A DNA stretch of 64,000 nt from Lucinisca nassula (lineage: Eukaryota > Mollusca > Bivalvia > Lucinida > Lucinidae), in assembly GCA_963580285.1 (NCBI GenBank), contig OY757020.1, forward strand, positions 104,535,497-104,599,496, in the 5' to 3' direction. The notes beneath the pieces were generated by a model. That model ran no database searches. It was given only the letters and a program-made list of their open reading frames with translations, and was not told where the DNA came from. Positions 1 to 10,366 of this stretch are shown here, one piece after another. A program made the translations under genes and the position numbers. The first letter of the stretch is position 1. Each line of letters begins with the position of its first letter.

Positions 1-535
1 GATGTTGCACTGATGAGTTAGGAGGCCTTCATGCGGACTGAACATATTATTTGTCTAAATCGCGACGGAAGTAAGGGCGAGGATTGTGGCCACGTAAAAT
101 CGATTTAAGCCTCCCAGTGGAAATCTTCCACTGACCGTTCCAAGGCGGCTCTTCTGTGGCGATTTTTTTATGTTGTTGTTTGTTACTTACTGTGTGTATC
201 ACTTGTGTCCTTTGGTTTTGGATGGCCATATGGCCATTTTGTGGGAAAGTAACTGTCCTTATGGCCTTCCTTTGTTTAGGTTTCCATTCTGGTCTGATCG
301 CTTAATGTTTGTATTTCTTTCCCTTTGGTGTCTTTTATGGGTGGAGTAAGTTAATTGTATCAATTCCTGATCTTTTGTTTTACTTCTACTTTGGTAAGTT
401 ATCTTTTTGTCTGACATGCTTTAAATTTAAAAGAGCACTACGACAACATACCCGTGAGACAAAGTGCATTTGTTTTCACATCTCCAAATGACAGTTTTCT
501 GATGAAAGCTCGTGATATTTTTCTTATTTTTACTG
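1..535. other. Unassigned AT-rich DNA, no gene seen
   Basis: Several short open frames exist on both strands, but none resembles a protein family I recognise and none has convincing splice signals. I see no repeat from elsewhere in the window. Nothing further can be supported. Confidence 0.4.
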
Positions 536-650
536 CAAGATATAGGTTGCGGGTGCTCGTTAGAACCGCCTCAAGTTAGAACCGCCTCAATGAGGATGAG
601 GCGGTTCTAACTTGAGGCGGTTCTAACGAGCACCCGCAACCTATATCTTG
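536..650. repeat. 115-bp perfect hairpin, family 1 (GTTAGAACCG)
   Basis: The arms at 536-588 and 598-650 are perfectly complementary, with a 9-nt loop. The outer part carries the core GTGCTCGTTAGAACCGCCTC, and the GTTAGAACCGCC block occurs twice in each arm, so the stem grew by an internal duplication. Related hairpins lie at 8570, 9666, 52328, 59393, 63061, 63138, 63811 and 63946. I see no coding capacity. It is probably a MITE or foldback-type element. Confidence 0.9.
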
Positions 651-987
651 GAGCAGAAATAAGGAAAATGATGTATACCCCCCCCCCCCCCCGTAAACCT
701 CAGTTTTCTCTGTATGAAGTTGGGGTATAGGGGGTCTTCATTGCACGGACTTGTTCACGCGATGATTGGGTTAAAATTGTAAGCTCTTACGTTTTCTTTA
801 TTACTCCAAAATTTCAAGTATAATGGACATTTATAAAATTAAATAATGAAAATTTATAAAATTAAATAATCAACATATCATGAGACAAATAATAAATAGT
901 TTGTATCTCATTTTCCATAACTTTAATGTTTTGTGATAAATGTAGTTTTACTTACCTTTTTTAATCCATTCCCTTGTTCTATTTTCA
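651..987. other. AT-rich spacer or intron with a poly-C run
   Basis: A C homopolymer of about 15 nt lies near 678. The rest is AT-rich. The stretch ends in a pyrimidine-rich tract and TTTTCAG immediately before the open frame at 988, so it may be the intron of the polymerase relic that follows. Confidence 0.4.
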
Positions 988-1721
988 GGAAAAACCATGG
1001 AGAATCTTAGAAAACACAGATCAGTTGAGCTATGTCATACTGAGAAGCGCATGACGAAACTCTCAGCAAAACATACACACAAGATGCACAGAATCTTTTC
1101 AGAGGATCTTGTAGGGATTGAGTTGTCTCGGCTTAAAGTAAAGCTTAATAAACCAATTTATATTGGTATGACCGTGTTGGATTTGTCAAAGAGAACAATG
1201 TATGACTTTTATTACAATCATTTAAAGAAAAATTACAGAGACAAGGTACAGTTGCAGATGACAGATACTGACTCGTTTGTAATAAGCTGTATTACGAATA
1301 ATCTCTTTCTGGATATTTCCAAACATTTACATCTTTTCGACACCTCAGACTTTCCCCGAGACCATGCTTTAAACAGTGATGCTAATAAAAAAGTCATGGG
1401 AAAAATGAAAATTGAAACCAATGAAAAATGTATCAGCGAGTATTGTGGTTTAAGATCTAAAATGTATGCATTTAGTTGTGATGGTGAAGAAGACAAACGA
1501 GCAAAAGACATTGCGAAAGTGGTTGTTAGGAAAGAGCTAAGATTGCAACATTATAAAAGTACCTTATTTGATGAAACCAGTGCAAAATCAGAAATGAACA
1601 TAATTCGAAGTCAGGATCATACCATTTACTGTGAGAAAATTAGCAAAACCGGGCTTTCCTGTTTTGATGACAAGCGTTATTTACTCGATGATGGTATTAC
1701 ATCACTTGCATATGGTGATTA
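988..1721 (+). pseudogene. Polinton/Maverick-type DNA polymerase B, C-terminal exon fragment
   Basis: The frame reads from a TTTTCAG acceptor at 981-987 and stays open into LINE copy A. It matches the C-terminal part of the protein-primed family B polymerases of Polinton/Maverick elements. Visible motifs are NKPIYIGM and LDLSK, the polymerase C motif TDTDS near residues 89-93 counted from the Met at 997, YCGLRSKMYAF, and the C-terminal block CFDDKRYLLDDGITSLAYG. The exonuclease and TPR regions and the palm A motif are absent, so this is a fragment of a protein normally of about 1000 aa or more. LINE A begins directly after the terminal AYGDY, so the natural stop is lost and the frame runs on to 1899. 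No other Polinton gene (integrase, ATPase, capsid) is visible. The family assignment is recognition from memory of the motifs; whether 988 is really an exon boundary is inference. Confidence 0.8.
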
Positions 1722-2272
1722 CCCCCCCGGTATTAGACTTCCTGCCTTGCCGTGGCCCTGGGGGCTCAATTCCCACTGGGCACATTACCGCTGTGGTCTT
1801 TGTGCCCACTGGGAAGAGCTAAAGGAAGTACCACCCGTTTGCCGTCGGTGGCGTCCTGTAAGCCGGAAGAAGGGATCCTGGAGGTTGAGGGTTACCTGAG
1901 GTGGCGGTGCTTCAGGTACCCAACACGCCTCTTTGGCCTGGCTTTTCGGTGTAGACGGGTGGCCGTGCGGTCCGGCACGGTCAATCGGCTGGTCGCGCCG
2001 AGCCCTAGAGATACCGCTTTGCTTTCTCTTCAACTCTTTTTGTATCTTTCCTGATACCAACCATATGCCCATTTACCTTACCCTTTTCTGTCTTTTTATC
2101 TCTAGAAGGCGGTGGCTAAACGGATCAATCGTGTAGGCATTTTGTTTATACGAGTATATCTCACGTGTATCTCTAACACCTGCGAGTTGGATAACCACTC
2201 CATTATGGTGTTCCCTTGTAGGGCTCCACGGAGGGCGGAGAGCACTTGGGACGAAACTAGAATTTTTTCCTT

Positions 2273-3635
2273 GTGCCTCATGGAAAAAACATAACCGCAA
2301 CGCAGCTAAACGTAAAAAAGACGAGGATTCATCCGAAACGGATGAACCCAGTCAGAAGTCAAGTCAGCAATCAAGTCAGCAGTCTAGTCAGCAAGTTGAA
2401 ACTCCAAAGCTCAACACTTTTCCACGCTTCTTGGTGATGACATCACGCGATGATACACGTACGGTGTCAGATTTATCACCCTTTGTTATCGAAAAGAGTT
2501 TAGTGTCCATTGCCGGACATCCAAAAAGTATAAAAAAACTGAAGTCAGGTGATCTCCTCTTGGAAGTCGAGAGAGAGAGCAGCAGGTCAAAAACCTGCTT
2601 GGTACCACAAAGCTCTTCGATCTCAACGTCAAAGTATCGTTGCACAAAACACTCAATTCATGTAAAGGTGTCATCCGCAGCCCAGAGCTACGTCCGTGCA
2701 ACGATGCCGAGATTGTTGAGAATTTAAGAGATGAAGGCGTCATTGGTGTACGTAACATCCAAGTTCGTAGAAGTGGTGTATTAAAGCCAACAAGTACCTA
2801 CGTGTTGACATTTAATACACCAGTTCTGCCCAAGAAAATAAAAGTTGCATATCTATCTGTTAACGTAGAGGTGTATATACCAAACCCTCTCAGATGTTAT
2901 CATTGTCAGGTTTTTGGTCACCACGAAAGCAGATGTCAGAAGAAACAACTCTGTCCAAATTGTGGTGAGGAAAAACATGTCGATAACCATCAAAACTGCA
3001 AAAATGAGGCCAAATGCGTCAATTGTGGTGACAAGCATGCTGTTTTCTCTCGAGATTGTCCGGCATGGAAAAAAGAAAAAGAAATACTCACTGTCAAATA
3101 CCAAAGGGGGATAACATTCCCAGAAGCGCGGAAAATTGTTGATGAGCGATACACAACACCAACCACAAGTTACGCCAGCATCACAAAGGGTGCTGGTGTA
3201 AAAGTTTCCAGCTCCGCAACACAGACTGCTGAATCATACATAGCTGAACTGAAAAAATCTGGTGCATGGAGTAAATCCACTCCAGCACCAAAAACTTCAA
3301 CCAGTTTATCAAATGGCGCAATCCAGGTTGCTTCGGATCGGTCGACAGCGACCGTACCGAAGCCAGCGCCGCATGCAAAAGAGAAACTCGACTTAGGTCG
3401 AACTATTAAGGGATCAGAAGATCCGAAGAAACAACACTTGTCTCAAAAACAAACAGAGAGACAACGTAAAATGGAAAGAGACCATATAAAATTCCAGAAC
3501 AGATTCGGATCTTTGAGTGATAGTGATATGGAGTTTGAAACTCCATCATCACCAAATGGCAATAACAGATCGAGGTCAGCAACACCACGAGCTGGTGGTA
3601 GCAGATCTATATCACCAATTGCAGCTCCAATATAG
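2273..3635 (+). pseudogene. LINE A ORF1, gag-like zinc-knuckle protein, broken
   Basis: Homologous to the intact ORF1 of copies C and D. The start codon used in the other copies (ATGCC) is GTGCC here. One A is lost from the following A run, shifting the frame within the first codons. A 2-bp insertion in the GAGAGA run near 2570 shifts it again. From 2640 the remaining frame is open to the TAG at 3633 and still encodes the RNA-binding region and three zinc knuckles (CYHC..., CPNCGEEKH..., CVNCGDKH...). Taken together these lesions make a full product impossible. Confidence 0.88.
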
Positions 3636-3660
3636 TTTCTAGTCTTAATCTTTTCATAAA

Positions 3661-6600
3661 ATGGATTTAAAACACAAAATAATACAATGGAATTGTCGAG
3701 GTCTTAAACCAAATTATAATGAACTCTTATTACTTATTTCGTTATTAAACCCATCGGTTTTTTGTTTACAAGAAACTTTTTTTAAAAACTGATGACAACA
3801 TTGATGTCAGGGGTTTCAATACATACAACTATATCTATTCTGATGGTAGCAAACCATCTGGTGGCAGTTCAATTCTTGTTAAATCATGTTTGCCACAAAG
3901 AGAGATCAAATTAGAAACAGACCTACAAGCTGTAGCAGTATCGGTTTCTCTGGATAAAGAAACTACAATTTGCTCTTTATATATTCCACCCTCATTTTCT
4001 TTAAAGCCCGAACATCTTGACTCATTGCTGAGTCAACTTCCATCGCCATATCTTTTAGTTGGCGACTTCAATGGTCACAATATTCTATGGGGCTGTAAAG
4101 ATATCAATAACAGAGGAGCACTTGTTGAAGATTTTATTGCAAAGAGCGATCTTTGCTTGATGAATGATAAATCTTATACTTACCTTCACCCAGCGACAGG
4201 TCATTTGTCTTCTTTAGATCTCTCTTTGTGTCACCCATCTCTCTTCTTAGACTATGACTGGTCTGTTCACGATGATCAGTGCGGAAGTGATCACTTCCCT
4301 GTTATAATTGAGAGCGTAAACGAACCAGATGAGGACTGTAACCAGAAGTGGAAAATGAATAAAGCCGACTGGGAATTATTCCATAATTTATGTGTAGAAG
4401 AGTTATCATTTGATCAATGAATCATCCGACATTGTTTCTGATTTCACAGATACACTTATTAATATATCAGAACAATGCATTCCAAAGACCTCCACAAATA
4501 CTAAGAAAAGCAAGCCCTGGTTTAATAATGACTGTAAAGAAGCTATTAAAAAGCGTAAACAGGCGCTAAATAAGTTCTGCAGAAGTCCCACTTCAGAAAA
4601 ACTAAACGACGTAAAAGTTTTTAGAGCTAAAGCTCGGCGAACAATCCGAGCTTCCAAACGAAAGTCATGGAGAGAATATGTCTCCAAATTGAACTACAAA
4701 ACCCCCATTAAAAAGGTTTGGGATATGGTACGCAAAATTTCAGGAAAAACAAAGTCCCCTAGTTTTACACATTTAAATACTGAATATGACACAATAGCTT
4801 CAACAAAGAAAGATATTTCAGATACTCTTGGGCACACATTCTTGAGAAATTCATCATCGCGTAATTATTCTGACACTTTTAGAAATTTCAAAAAGGACCA
4901 AGAGAAAAGAAATCTAAACTTTAAATCCCTTAATCACGAAGAATACAACAAACCTTTTTACTTATCCGAACTCGTTGAAGCCATTGAAAAATCACATGAT
5001 ACGGCAACCGGCCCCGATGAAATTCATTATCAGATGCTTAAGCATCTGCCAAAAAGTTCTCTTTCAACACTTTTAGATATCTTTAATAATATTTGGGAAA
5101 CGGGGGTCTGTCCTGAGAGCTGGCGTGTAGCTACAGTTGTACCAATTCCGAAACCAGGGAAAGATCATGCAGAACCTACAAATTATCGTCCGATAGCTTT
5201 GACAAGTTGTTTGTGTAAAACATTGGAGAGAATGATAAACAAGAGATTAGTCTGGTACTTAGAGTCCAACAACCTCATTTCAGAATATCAATCGGGTTTT
5301 CGTTCGGAACGTAGTACCAATGACAATTTAATAAGACTAGAAACATTTATACGAGATGCTTTTATTAACAAAGAACACGTAGTAGCTGTCTTTTTCGACT
5401 TGGAGAAAGCATATGATACAACATGGCGTTATGGAATATTGAAAGATCTACATAACATTGGCTTAAGAGGAAAACTTCCCAGTTTTATTGAAAGCTTTTT
5501 AGGGGAGCGCATGTTTCAGGTGCGTGTGGGGTCTACCCTGTCCGATTTCTATGATCAAGAACAGGGTGTCCCACAGGGTAGTATTCTTTCAACTACGCTA
5601 TTTAACATCAAAATAAACAACATTGTACAATGTTTGGACGACAAAACTGATTGTTCATTGTATGTTTGATGATTTTTGTATATGTTACCGTTCAAAAAAT
5701 ATGAAAACAATTGAACGAAAGTTACAACAAAATTTAAAAAGAATAGAAGAATGGACTGATAAAAATGGTTTCAAGTTCTCCAAGTCGAAAACGCAGTGTG
5801 TTCATTTTTGTAAACTACGGAAGAAACACGAACATCCTTCACTGTTTTTATACGGATCACAAATTCCTGTTGTTGAAGAAGCCAAATTTCTTGGGGTCAT
5901 ATTTGATCAAAAGTTATCTTTTATTCCCCATATTAAACGGGCCTCCGTGGCCTAATGGATTAGAGCGCTGACTCTTAGTCATTAGGTCTCTCACCGCCGT
6001 GGGTTCGAGCCTCGCTCGGGTCACGTGTGAGACGCCAAGTTCTGCAACGGAAGGTCAGGTGGTTTTTCTCCGGGTAATCCGGTTTTCGCCCACCTCTGAT
6101 TAACGATCGGCTCGATATGAGTGAAATAATCTTGAAAGGGCCGTAAAACCCAAACCAAAAAAAAAAAAAAATCCCCATATTAAATATCTTAAAGCGAAAT
6201 GCTTAAAAGCTTTGAATCTTTTGAAAGTTTTAGCTCATACAAGTTGGGGAGCAGATCGGTATACTTTATTACATCTTTACCGGTCTTTAATAAGATCTAA
6301 ATTAGATTATGGGTCTGTTGTTTATGGTTCTGCCAGAAAGTCCTATTTAAAATCCTTGGATACTATCCATCACCAAGGCCTTCGTCTGGCCATGGGAGCC
6401 TTCCGTACTTCTCCCGTATTAAGCCTTTATGTAGAAGCAGGTGAACCATCTTTAACCTCGCGCAGAGAGAAACTTTCTCTTCAGTATGCTATTAGACTTG
6501 CTGCAAATCCATCTAACCCGGCATTCGAAATTTCATTTCCACCTCAATTTGTAGATAGGTATGAAACTAAACCCACAGCAATTAAACCTTTTGGATTACG

Positions 6601-7590
6601 TATTTTACCACTGCTGGAAAATTCAGGTATCGACCTTAAAATACTCAAAAACATGAAACCGCCGAAGTTCCATTTTGGTGTATTAAACAACCTTCTATTC
6701 TGTTCGACTTACATGATGGCAAAAAATCCGAATCAAATCCGATACTTCTCAAACAAAACTTTCAGGTACTGCAGTCACGTTACGATGATTACCAGCAAGT
6801 CTATACTGATGGTTCCAAAGAAGGAGATAAAGTTGGTTGTGCGTATGTTTCTAAAGATACGCACAAAACCATGCGCCTTCCAGATGGTTCATCTATTTTT
6901 ACAGCTGAAGCCAACGCAATAGACCTTGCTTTAGATTTTATCAGTTCTTCAACAATTCAAAAAGCAATTATATTTTCTGATTCACTTTCTGTGCTTAAGG
7001 CTTTAGACCATTCATCATCTAAAAATCCTCAAATTCAAAAATTGATCGAAAAACATCATGAAATTTCTAAAACACACCAAATCTTGTTTTGTTGGCTTCC
7101 GAGCCATATTGGCATTGTCGGCAATGAATATGCTGACAAGAAAGCAAAGGAATCGCTCAATCTTGATCCATCTGTTTTTAAAATTCCTTTTAATAATTTT
7201 AAACCATTTATCAACAGATACATCTTGTCGGAATGGCAATGCGAATGGGACCGTGCAATAAATAACAAACTCCATGCCATTAAACCTGTCGTTAGTACAA
7301 AATGCTCTCGTCCACAGTTTTCCAGAAAAGAGGACGTAGTATTAACACGACTGCGCATCGGCCATACTAGAGTTACTCATTCTTATATTTTTAATGGTGA
7401 TGATCAGCCTTCTTGTGTAGGTTGTGATCAGCCATTCACTGTGAAACATATCTTAATTGACTGTGTTGACTTTTCACCCTCACGCATTTTATATTTCAAA
7501 GCTGACACTTTGCAACAACTGTTTCGAGATGTACCTGTTGATAATATTATTTTATTCTTAAAAGAAATTGGACTTTTTCATAAGATTTAA
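3661..7590 (+). pseudogene. LINE A ORF2 (endonuclease-RT-RNase H), broken by frameshifts and a SINE
   Basis: Collinear with the 1228-aa ORF2 of copy D. Visible lesions are an extra T in the T run near 3780, a shift near 4400, an extra T inside the RT catalytic YVDD codons near 5665, the SINE at 5938-6171, and further shifts around 6640-6740. Endonuclease pieces (VGDFNGHN, SDHFPVI), RT pieces (FFDLEKAYD, GVPQGSIL) and RNase H pieces (IFSDSLSVL, WLPSHIGIVGNEYAD) are all recognisable. The protein cannot be functional. The stop is followed by a shortened 3' UTR. Confidence 0.9.
5938..6171 (+). mobile_element. tRNA-derived SINE inserted in LINE A ORF2
   Basis: The 234-bp insert is flanked by a perfect 13-bp target-site duplication, TCCCCATATTAAA, at 5925-5937 and 6172-6184; the uninterrupted site is seen in copies B-E. 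The head resembles a tRNA gene, with a box A-like TGGCCTAATGGATTAGAGCG and a box B GGTTCGAGCC near 6002-6011. The body runs through TCACGTGTGAGACGCC and TGATTAACGATCGGCTCGAT, and the element ends in ACCCAAACC and an A run. A truncated second copy is at 45105-45228 and scraps are at 39945 and 19526. It should be transcribed by RNA polymerase III and mobilised in trans by a LINE. Confidence 0.93.
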
Positions 7591-7630
7591 CGGTTTCAGA
7601 TTTTTATACATTATCATTCTGACTTTTAAT

Positions 7631-8130
7631 AAGAATTAAGAAAGCATGTCTGTGTTAATGGAAGGTGGGATAAGTATCAACTTTCTTTTGGTTAGAAATT
7701 TGGTTATTTCAAGTCTTCTTAGCAACACTTAAAATCAAATCCGATTAATTTATGTTTAGCATTGAGTCTTTACTCACCGGAATTGCATAAAATATCTCCT
7801 CGTCACCCTGGAGTTGGAGATCGTAATTGTTCATCTACAATGAATAAATGCATAAAAATACAATCAACGCAATTACCAATACAAACAAGGGATGAATCAA
7901 TAAATGGTATGATTGAATGCTTTGGAATCTTAAGCTGTGTGTGTCTTGTGGTATATGTATGAATACATGCGCTTTTTAGGTGATAGTGGTCTAAATGAAA
8001 CACATAATTATGACTAAATTAACATTATGATTGAAGGAACATTGTGCGCGTTTTTGTTTTTGTAGATATTATTGTTTGACTCATAGATACGTCATTGATG
8101 TGCTTGCATATTGATAGATGTGAAAATCTT
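7631..8130. other. Intergenic DNA, no feature recognised
   Basis: AT-rich sequence between LINE A and the trinucleotide-repeat exon. Short frames of about 66 aa on either strand show no family resemblance. Confidence 0.4.
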
Positions 8131-8137
8131 ACCACTT

Positions 8138-8431
8138 GTTGCTCTTCCTGTGGTGGTAGCAGCAGCTGCTGTTGCTGTTGTGGTAGCAGCAGCTGTTGTT
8201 GTTGCTGTGGTAGCAGCAGCTGTTGTTGTTGCAGTGCCCCCCCCCCCGCTGTGGTAGCTGCAGCTGCTGTTGGTTTCTTGATAGCAGTAACTGCTGTTGT
8301 TGTTGTGGTAGTGGCTGCTGCGGTGTGAACAGCTGCTTGTGGGTTGCTGCTGTTGCTTGGGTTCCTGAGGAGGGAACAACGCTAATATTAACTTGATCTT
8401 GTGTAAAAACGGTATATTTTAGAATTTCCAT
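8138..8431 (-). pseudogene. Exon 1-like segment of duplicated minus-strand gene (upstream part of PC4-like gene), copy 1
   Basis: The minus-strand frame starts MEILKYTVFTQDQVNISVV and then runs into low-complexity sequence rich in Q, N and C, or A and T, depending on frame, encoded by CAG/CTG-type trinucleotide repeats. A good donor (GGTAAGATTT on the minus strand) lies near 8138. A near-identical start occurs at 9527, so this belongs to the duplicated 1.09-kb segment. I do not recognise the N-terminal peptide. Differences in the repeat length and frame suggest that at least one copy is not functional. Confidence 0.45.
8140..8330. repeat. CTG/GTT trinucleotide-rich low-complexity tract
   Basis: Degenerate GCTGCTGTTGTTGTGGTAGC-type trinucleotide repeats interrupted by a short C run near 8239. 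A shortened counterpart lies at 9303-9425. The reading frame on the minus strand stays open through it, giving homopolymer-like peptides. Confidence 0.85.
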
Positions 8432-8569
8432 GGTTTAATTTTCACGGTTAACTCCTTTGTGTAAATAAAATGTGAATTGTATAAGTGTTCGAGTCTCACT
8501 TTCGTATCAAGAACACGATGAATCGTGTACAATGCATCGCGTTAACACGCCTATATAATTTCGGCTCAT

Positions 8570-8642
8570 AAATATAGATCGTGGGTACTCGTTAGAACCG
8601 CTTTACCATGATGGTTCTAACGAGTACCCACGATCTATATTT
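8570..8642. repeat. Hairpin family 1, 73-bp copy in duplicated unit 1
   Basis: Perfect arms AAATATAGATCGTGGGTACT...AGTACCCACGATCTATATTT around a short loop containing CGCTTTACCATGAT. The inner GTACTCGTTAGAACC pairs with GGTTCTAACGAGTAC. Confidence 0.9.
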
Positions 8643-8929
8643 TTAGAGTAAAAATATCATTTATTTATTTATGTGGTAAATCGAATATATTTGTATAGAC
8701 GTGTTTACGTAGTACTATTGTAGTGCAATTGGAAATATATGTTGGCGCTTGTATTCTAAGATACATATTTAGCATATATCTTACTAATAAACACGCCATT
8801 TTTTTCTATGACCAATAATATTTGAGAACGGGTATAAAGGTTGTCGAACATTAAAAAAGAGATACTTGATTGTAATTGTGATGTCACATCATCATCGTCG
8901 GTACAACGTCATGATATCTATGCAACTTC

Positions 8930-9006
8930 ATATCAACGTCGTGACGTTGCACCGACGTTGATTTGACGTTGCACCGACGTTGATTTGACGTTGCACCAGC
9001 GACGTG
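8930..9006. repeat. Short tandem GACGTTGCACC/GACGTTGATTT repeat
   Basis: Alternating GACGTTGATTT and GACGTTGCACC blocks of about 22 bp, followed by AGCGACGTGCGCCTGCTGGG. The duplicated copy at 10025-10085 has fewer units. It looks like the end of a MITE-type element, but I cannot define its other end. Confidence 0.6.
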
Positions 9007-9075
9007 CGCCTGCTGGGTTATTGTTTGACAAATAAGCAGTCATTATTAACATAGAAATAAAATTAAAAATATTAC

Positions 9076-9300
9076 CTTATCCTGCCAGAATAACTGGTTA
9101 TAATGATCGACCATTTTATGCAGTCCAACTAACTCCTCCATCTCCGACTTTTTTAATGAAATGCTTTTTGACTTACTTAAGTCAAAATTCCCCGTAGGGC
9201 TGAAGCATTGTTTCATATCACTGATATGAATATATGTGTCTCCATTAAAGGGGGTGATACACATCTCCTTATTCTTGCCAAACTTTGTTGAGGCTTTTAC
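9076..9300 (-). CDS. Exon encoding a PC4/p15-like single-stranded DNA-binding domain, copy 1
   Basis: The minus-strand peptide reads KFGKNKEMCITPFNGDTYI, then HISDMKQCF, a loop, and SKSISLKKSEMEELVGL followed by an amphipathic helix (HKMVDHYNQLFW). This pattern (short basic strand, F-x-G-x-x-Y-I-x-I, K-x-x-S-I-S-L, then a helix) resembles the transcriptional coactivator PC4/p15 domain. The exon ends at a GTAAT donor near 9075-9071 on the minus strand. Upstream it abuts the stop-containing end of the second MEILKYT exon. That junction comes from the tandem duplication and may not be the original gene structure. A homologous exon lies at 10150-10366. The domain call is from pattern memory and should be tested. 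Confidence 0.5.
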
Positions 9301-9302
9301 AA

Positions 9303-9527
9303 CTAGCAGCAGCTGTTGTTGTTGCAGTGCCCCCCACCCCCCGCTGTGGTAGCTGCAGCCGCTGTTGGTTTTTTGATAGCAGTTACTGCTGTTGTTGTTT
9401 TGGTAGTGGCTGCTGCGGTGTGAACAGCTGCTTTGTGGGTTGCTGCTGTTGCTTGGGTTCCTGAGGAGGGAACAACGCTAATATTAACTTCATTTTGTGT
9501 AAAAACGGTATATTTTAGAATTTCCAT
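9303..9527 (-). pseudogene. MEILKYT exon, copy 2, with A/T-rich low-complexity tail
   Basis: Same N-terminus as 8431 (MEILKYTVFTQNEVNISVV), then VPSSGTQATAATHK and an Ala/Thr-rich stretch from the trinucleotide tract. A TAG stop lies at the duplication junction (9303-9305). It lacks the donor site seen near 8138, so it is probably truncated by the duplication. Confidence 0.45.
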
Positions 9528-9665
9528 GGTTTAATTTTCACGGTTAACTCCTTTGTGTAAATAAAATGTGAATTGTATAAGTGTTCGAGTCTCACTTTCG
9601 TATCAAGAACACGATGAATCGTGTACAATGCATCGCGTTAACACGCCTATATAATTTCTGCTCAT

Positions 9666-9738
9666 AAATATAGATCGTTGGTACTCGTTAGAACCGCTTT
9701 ACCATGATGGTTCTAACGAGTACCCACGATCTATATTT
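9666..9738. repeat. Hairpin family 1, 73-bp copy in duplicated unit 2
   Basis: Counterpart of 8570-8642 with one arm mismatch (GTTGGTAC opposite GTACCCAC). It arose with the segmental duplication rather than by independent insertion. Confidence 0.88.
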
Positions 9739-10149
9739 TTAGAGTAAAAATATCATTTATTTATTTATGTGGTAAATCGAATATATTTGTATAGACGTGT
9801 TTACGTAGTACTTTTGTAGTGTAATGGGAAATATATGTTGGCGCTTGTATTCTAAGATACATATTTAGCATATATCTTACTAATAAACACGCCATTTTTT
9901 TCTATGACCAATAATATTTGAGAAGAGGTATAAAGGTTGTCGAACATTAAAAAAGAGATACTTAATTGTAATTGTGATGTCACATCATCATCGTCGGTAC
10001 AACGTCATGATATCTACGCAACTTCATATCAACGTCATGACGTTGCAACGACGTTGATTTGACGTTGCACCAGCGACGTGCACCTGCTGGGTTATTGTTT
10101 GACAAATAAGCAGTCATTATTAACATAGAAATAAAATTAAAAGTATTAC

Positions 10150-10366
10150 CTTATCCTGCCAGAATAACTGGTTATAATGATCGACCATTTTATGCAGTCC
10201 AACTAACTCCTCCATCTCCGACTTGTTTAATGAAATGCTTTTTGACTTAAGTCAAAATTCCCCGTAGGGCTGAAGCATTGTTTCATATCACTGATATGAA
10301 TATATGTGTCTCCATTAAAGGGGGTGATACACATCTCCTTATTCTTGCCAAACTTTGTTGAGGCTT
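10150..10366 (-). pseudogene. PC4/p15-like exon, copy 2, damaged
   Basis: Near-identical to 9076-9300, but it lacks 4 bp in the TTGACTTACTTAAGTCAAAA region (near 10245), which shifts the frame between the two halves of the domain. Its upstream side is cut by LINE copy B. Confidence 0.5.

Larger units (their letters stand above)
1722..7630 (+). mobile_element. LINE copy A (I-like non-LTR retrotransposon), decayed
   Basis: It has the same structure as copies C and D: GC-rich 5' UTR (1722-2272), ORF1 region, ORF2 region. It starts with seven C followed by GGTATTAGAC, where other copies have five C and AGG. It ends about 40 bp after the ORF2 stop, where the sequence diverges from the common 3' UTR. 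The terminal hairpin and (CAT)n tail are missing, so no target-site duplication can be defined. Both ORFs are broken, and a SINE sits in ORF2. It inserted into the polymerase B relic. Confidence 0.92.

Noticed and set aside
47..229. Small minus-strand gene at the left edge
   Set aside because: The 60-aa frame shows no recognised motif, signal or homologous copy in the window.
1752..2136. Open frames of 60-100 aa in the LINE 5' UTR, repeated at 10399, 21851, 37337 and 45634
   Set aside because: They recur only because the UTR is copied with the LINE. The frames overlap each other on both strands and lack codon-level conservation.
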